A DNA stretch of 9,237 nt from NCBI GenBank assembly GCA_964579765.1, contig CAZOIK010000260.1:1-9237 (forward strand), written 5' to 3'. This DNA comes from DATNBT01 sp964579765 (GTDB lineage: Bacteria > Acidobacteriota > Vicinamibacteria > Vicinamibacterales > CAVVIG01). Positions 6,279-9,237 of the stretch are shown piece by piece (the stretch's first letter is position 1; each line of letters opens with the position of its first letter). The notes beneath the pieces were generated by a model that saw only the letters and a program-made list of their open reading frames with translations, did no database searches and had not been told where the DNA came from. The position numbers and the translations under genes were made by a program.

Positions 6279-7661
6279 ATGAACGAACAGAGCCCGAGTC
6301 GCATTCACTACGGCGTCAGGGACGTCGCGGCAGCCCCGGCCGCGCCGCCCGTCGCCGTGCTGGTCTGTCACGGCATGGGCCAGCAGGTCCGCTACGAGAC
6401 CATCAGCGCCGTCGCCAACGCGATTCGCATAGAGGCCGAGAAGGCCGGCGGCGTCGCCGAGCCGCTCGACGTCCGGCTGTTTCAGCAGGACCACAGCATC
6501 TGCACGCGCGCCGAGATCTCGTGGACGGACAAGGCGCACGTGCCCCACGCGGCTCACGTCTACGAGGCCTACTGGGCGCCGCTGACCGAGGGACGCGTCA
6601 CCTACTGGGACACGATCAAGTTTCTCCTGCTGGCCGCGTGGAACGGCCTGCGCTACAGCACGCCGTTCAGGAAAACGACCTTCAAACGCTGGATGTTCGG
6701 CCAGCCGCAGCCGCTCGACATCGGCGCCTCGACCTGGTGGTCGCTCGTCGTCGTCCTGGCGTTCCTGCTCGCGCAGGTCGCCATCATCGCCGGCGTGTCG
6801 CTGACCGTCGCCAGCCGCTACAAGCAGTTCCTCTCCGCGCCGGTGCCGGCGCTGCACGTCGCCGGCCTCTGGCACGCGCTGGCGCTCTGGCTGCTGCCGT
6901 TCTTCCCCGGCGGCGTGACGCTGCACGGGACGTCGATCGCGTCGCCGGCGTGGTGGACGGCGGCCGCGAAGCTGGCGCTCTGGTTCGCGGCGATCGCCGA
7001 GGTCGTCGTCGCGCGGTACTTCGTCATCGAGTTCGTCGGCGACGTCGCCGCCTACATCTCGCCCTACAAGGACAGCAAGTTCGACGAGCTGCGCCAGAAG
7101 ATTCAGAAGGTCGGCCTCGACGTCGGCACGGTCATCTACGGCTTCGGCGCGGCGCTCGCCAGCGTCCCGCGCTATCAGAAAGTGGTCGTCGTCGGCCACT
7201 CGCTGGGATCGGTGCTGGCGTACGACACGCTGAACGCGCTGATCAACCTCGACAACGTGTCGGCGCCCGCCGACCGGCGCGACGTCATCGCGCGGACGAC
7301 GGCGCTCGTGACGTTTGGATCGCCGCTCGACAAGACCGCGTTCATCTTCCGCATGCAGACGAAGGACAAGCAAGACTGGATTCGCGAGCAGCTCGCCGCC
7401 TCGGTGCAGCCGCTGATCGTGGACTACGCCGCGTTCCGGCCGCCGACGTTCCGGTGGGTGAACCTGTGGTCGCCGATGGACATCATCAGCGGCTCGCTCG
7501 ACTACTACGACGCCGTGCCCGACGCCGATCCCCGGCACGTGATGAACAAGCGGGATCCGTCCGCGCGCATTCCGCTCGTCGCGCACACGCAGTACTGGGC
7601 GGGACCGCTCTTGCGCACTACGCTGTACGAGGCTGTCACGAAGGAGCCAGCGGATGTCTGA
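6279..7661 (+). CDS. Membrane-inserted alpha/beta-hydrolase (lipase/esterase-like)
   Basis: Protein of 460 residues with an alpha/beta-hydrolase core. VAVLVCHGMGQQ (25-36) is a first strand with an HG oxyanion-type turn. VVVVGHSLGS (302-311) is the nucleophile elbow with Ser308. Likely Asp401 (SPMDII) and His436 (VAHTQYW) complete the triad by order and spacing (inferred). About 120 residues between strand and elbow hold up to three hydrophobic helices (near 154-178, 193-211 and 226-249), so a membrane-anchoring segment is inserted inside the fold rather than placed at the N-terminus; there is no signal peptide. A YWAPLTEG segment (98-105) precedes it. Substrate unknown: a lipid, ester or acylated protein near the inner membrane is plausible. 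Start ATG 6279 has GAGG at 6270-6273. The gene overlaps the following protease by 8 bp, so the two are almost certainly co-expressed. A PGAP1-like or phospholipase role is possible but unproven. Confidence 0.8.
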   Translation: MNEQSPSRIHYGVRDVAAAPAAPPVAVLVCHGMGQQVRYETISAVANAIRIEAEKAGGVAEPLDVRLFQQDHSICTRAEISWTDKAHVPHAAHVYEAYWAPLTEGRVTYWDTIKFLLLAAWNGLRYSTPFRKTTFKRWMFGQPQPLDIGASTWWSLVVVLAFLLAQVAIIAGVSLTVASRYKQFLSAPVPALHVAGLWHALALWLLPFFPGGVTLHGTSIASPAWWTAAAKLALWFAAIAEVVVARYFVIEFVGDVAAYISPYKDSKFDELRQKIQKVGLDVGTVIYGFGAALASVPRYQKVVVVGHSLGSVLAYDTLNALINLDNVSAPADRRDVIARTTALVTFGSPLDKTAFIFRMQTKDKQDWIREQLAASVQPLIVDYAAFRPPTFRWVNLWSPMDIISGSLDYYDAVPDADPRHVMNKRDPSARIPLVAHTQYWAGPLLRTTLYEAVTKEPADV

Positions 7662-9237
7662 CCTCACCGCCCCCGACGACGACTACGCGCACCTGTCGCT
7701 CAAAGACCTGCTCGCGGCGCGCGAGCTCTATCACGTCCACCTGATGCGGCACCCGAACGTCGTCGCGACGGCGCTCGGCCGCTACCGGATTCGCAAGACC
7801 GAGCCGTGGCCGAGCAGCCGGCGTCCGCACGCGCAGACGAAGAGGACGCGCGCGCGTGGCGCGCGGACGCTGGAGAACTCCGAGGTGCGGCCCTATTCGT
7901 GGCCGGCGATCCTCGTGTTCGTGTCCGAGTGGCTCGACGCGCACGCGTTCCGCACCGGCGGCGAGTACGATCCCGACCAGATCGTCCCGCGGACGATCTA
8001 TCTCCCCGACGGACGGCGCGTGCCCGTGTGCGTCGTCGAGGCGCCGCGGCTCGAGCGGACGCCGGCGACGGCGCCGCCCGTGCGCTATCCGCTCAACAAC
8101 ATCGGCGGCGGCTTCCCCGTGCTCGCCAGGGTGCAGGGCCGCGAGTACGTGGCGACCATCGGGTGTCTCGTCACCGACGGCCACAAGTATTACGGCCTGA
8201 CGAACCGCCACGTGACGGGCGACGCGGGCGAAGTGATCTACTCGGAGCTCGACGGCACGGTGCGGCCCATCGGCCGCAGCGCCGGCGCGCAGCTCACGCG
8301 GCTGCCGTTCGACACCGTCTATCCCGGCTGGTCGAGCCCGCACACGTTCGTGAACCTCGACATCGGCCTCATCGACGCCGACGACATCACCAGCTGGACG
8401 ACCGACGTCCGCGGCATCGGGGCCATCGGCCCGCTCGTCGATCTCTCGTCGGACAACCTGACGCTGTCGCTCATCGGCGCCGAGGTCCGCGGCTGCGGCG
8501 CGGCGGGCGGCGTGATGCTCGGCGAGGTGCACGCGCTCTTCTACCGCTACAAGTCGCGCGCCGGCGTCGAGTATGTCGCCGACTTCTTCATCGGCCCGCG
8601 GACGACGCACCCGGCCGGCGCCGGCCGATCGGGCCGGAGGCGGGCGCCGGCGACGTTCGCGACGTTCCCGGGCGACTCGGGCACGTTGTGGCTGCTCGAC
8701 GCTCCCGGCCAGGCGCCTCGTCCGCTCGCGCTGCAGTGGGGCGAGAACCTGCTGCAGAGCGGCGCCGCGGCCGCGCAGCCGTACGTGCTGGCGACGTGCC
8801 TGAGCACGGTGTGCGATCAGCTGTCGATCGATCTCGTGCGCGACTGGAACGTCGATCAGCCCGACACGTGGGGAGCCGTCGGGCATTTCTCAATCGCCGC
8901 GCGGGCGATCGGCGCGCTCTCGAGCCGCGTGCCGAAGCTCGCGAAGCTGATGACGAACAACCTGACGATCGTCAGCCACGACGACCAGACCATTCTCACC
9001 TCGGCGTTCACCGGCATGGGCGCGGCGGCGTTCGTCCCCATGGCCGACGTGCCCGATTTCTTCTGGAAGCACGGCACGCAGGGGTCGTCGCGTCCGCTCG
9101 AGGGGCCCAATCATTTCGCCGACATGGATCAGAAGCGCGACGCGGACGGCGTCGATCTGCTCGCGCTCTGCAAGAAGCCGGGCAACATCGACCCGACGGT
9201 CTGGAACACGTTCTACGACGCGGTGCGCGATCTCCTC
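7654..9237 (+). CDS. Trypsin-like serine protease with extra C-terminal domain, 3'-truncated by window edge
   Basis: The frame is open from ATG 7654 to the right edge (528 codons, no stop). AAGGAG at 7641-7646 lies 7 nt upstream, and the start sits inside the last codons of the hydrolase gene (8-bp overlap), which indicates coupling. Residues 14-46 (LSLKDLLAARELYHVHLM, then NVVATALGRYRIR) and 83-130 (PAILVFV ... VPVCVVEA) resemble the N-terminal region of Nal1-type bacterial trypsin-like peptidases ('NVVGVGxG', 'VPVxVVE'). The chymotrypsin-fold triad is in order: His186 (TNRHV), Asp236 (NLDIGLID), Ser342 (FPGDSGTLW). There is no signal peptide or membrane segment, so it is predicted cytoplasmic. 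A very basic stretch (residues 56-71) interrupts the N-terminal region. From about residue 440 a second domain begins, with VPMADVPDFFWKH (461-473) and PNHFADMDQ (485-493). This vaguely recalls S1/P1-nuclease or zinc phospholipase C-type proteins (low confidence), and its remainder is beyond the window. Confidence 0.85.
   Translation, partial: MSDLTAPDDDYAHLSLKDLLAARELYHVHLMRHPNVVATALGRYRIRKTEPWPSSRRPHAQTKRTRARGARTLENSEVRPYSWPAILVFVSEWLDAHAFRTGGEYDPDQIVPRTIYLPDGRRVPVCVVEAPRLERTPATAPPVRYPLNNIGGGFPVLARVQGREYVATIGCLVTDGHKYYGLTNRHVTGDAGEVIYSELDGTVRPIGRSAGAQLTRLPFDTVYPGWSSPHTFVNLDIGLIDADDITSWTTDVRGIGAIGPLVDLSSDNLTLSLIGAEVRGCGAAGGVMLGEVHALFYRYKSRAGVEYVADFFIGPRTTHPAGAGRSGRRRAPATFATFPGDSGTLWLLDAPGQAPRPLALQWGENLLQSGAAAAQPYVLATCLSTVCDQLSIDLVRDWNVDQPDTWGAVGHFSIAARAIGALSSRVPKLAKLMTNNLTIVSHDDQTILTSAFTGMGAAAFVPMADVPDFFWKHGTQGSSRPLEGPNHFADMDQKRDADGVDLLALCKKPGNIDPTVWNTFYDAVRDLL

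Noticed and set aside
5898..6304. Small ORFs with ATG or GTG starts in the divergent gap (75-codon plus, 113-codon minus)
   Set aside because: No ribosome-binding site, no recognisable motif, and they cross the candidate promoter; the periodic array explains the region better.
6240..8886. Minus-strand open frames (475 and 416 codons) opposite the hydrolase and protease genes
   Set aside because: Low-complexity Arg/Val/Asp-rich translations. The plus strand has intact catalytic motifs, strong ribosome-binding sites and coupled starts.

Overview
The window is GC-rich DNA with tightly packed genes and strong third-position G/C bias. It is probably from an Acidobacteriota-like soil or sediment bacterium. 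That guess rests on the combination of a DUF6152 protein with two secreted proteins of the 'DLSGVW ... WDGDTLVV ... DPxxFTRPW' type, a combination I associate with Acidobacteriota (Vicinamibacteria in particular). It is an inference from gene content, not a phylogenetic result. I see no tRNA, rRNA, CRISPR array, transposase or integrase.

Layout. (1) 2-913 (+): the last ~303 codons of pobA, 4-hydroxybenzoate 3-monooxygenase, cut by the left edge. (2) 1081-1962 (+): a secreted collagen-like protein with two Gly-X-Y blocks. (3) 5892-1946 (-): a compact four-gene unit, read right to left: a lipoprotein, a paralogous exported protein, a small exported DUF6152 protein, and a membrane protein with an RnfD/NqrB-like domain fused to a cysteine-paired Sel1-like tail. 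Gaps are 10 bp, 41 bp (holding a perfect hairpin) and a 4-bp GTGA overlap. The last gene overlaps the collagen-like gene tail-to-tail by 17 bp. (4) 5893-6278: a divergent intergenic region with a degenerate 21-bp periodic array that runs into a plausible extended -10 promoter. (5) 6279-9237 (+): a translationally coupled pair, a membrane-inserted alpha/beta-hydrolase (GHSLGS) and a long trypsin-like protease (His-Asp-Ser, GDSG) that continues past the right edge.

How the genes may work together. The minus-strand unit looks like an envelope module: three exported proteins, two of them related, and a membrane subunit whose fold in other proteins carries flavin and electrons. Its substrate is unknown. 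The plus-strand hydrolase/protease pair is the best candidate here for an undescribed two-component system: two different serine-hydrolase folds made from overlapping genes behind a promoter with a phased repeat array. pobA, which makes protocatechuate from 4-hydroxybenzoate, appears unrelated to the rest.
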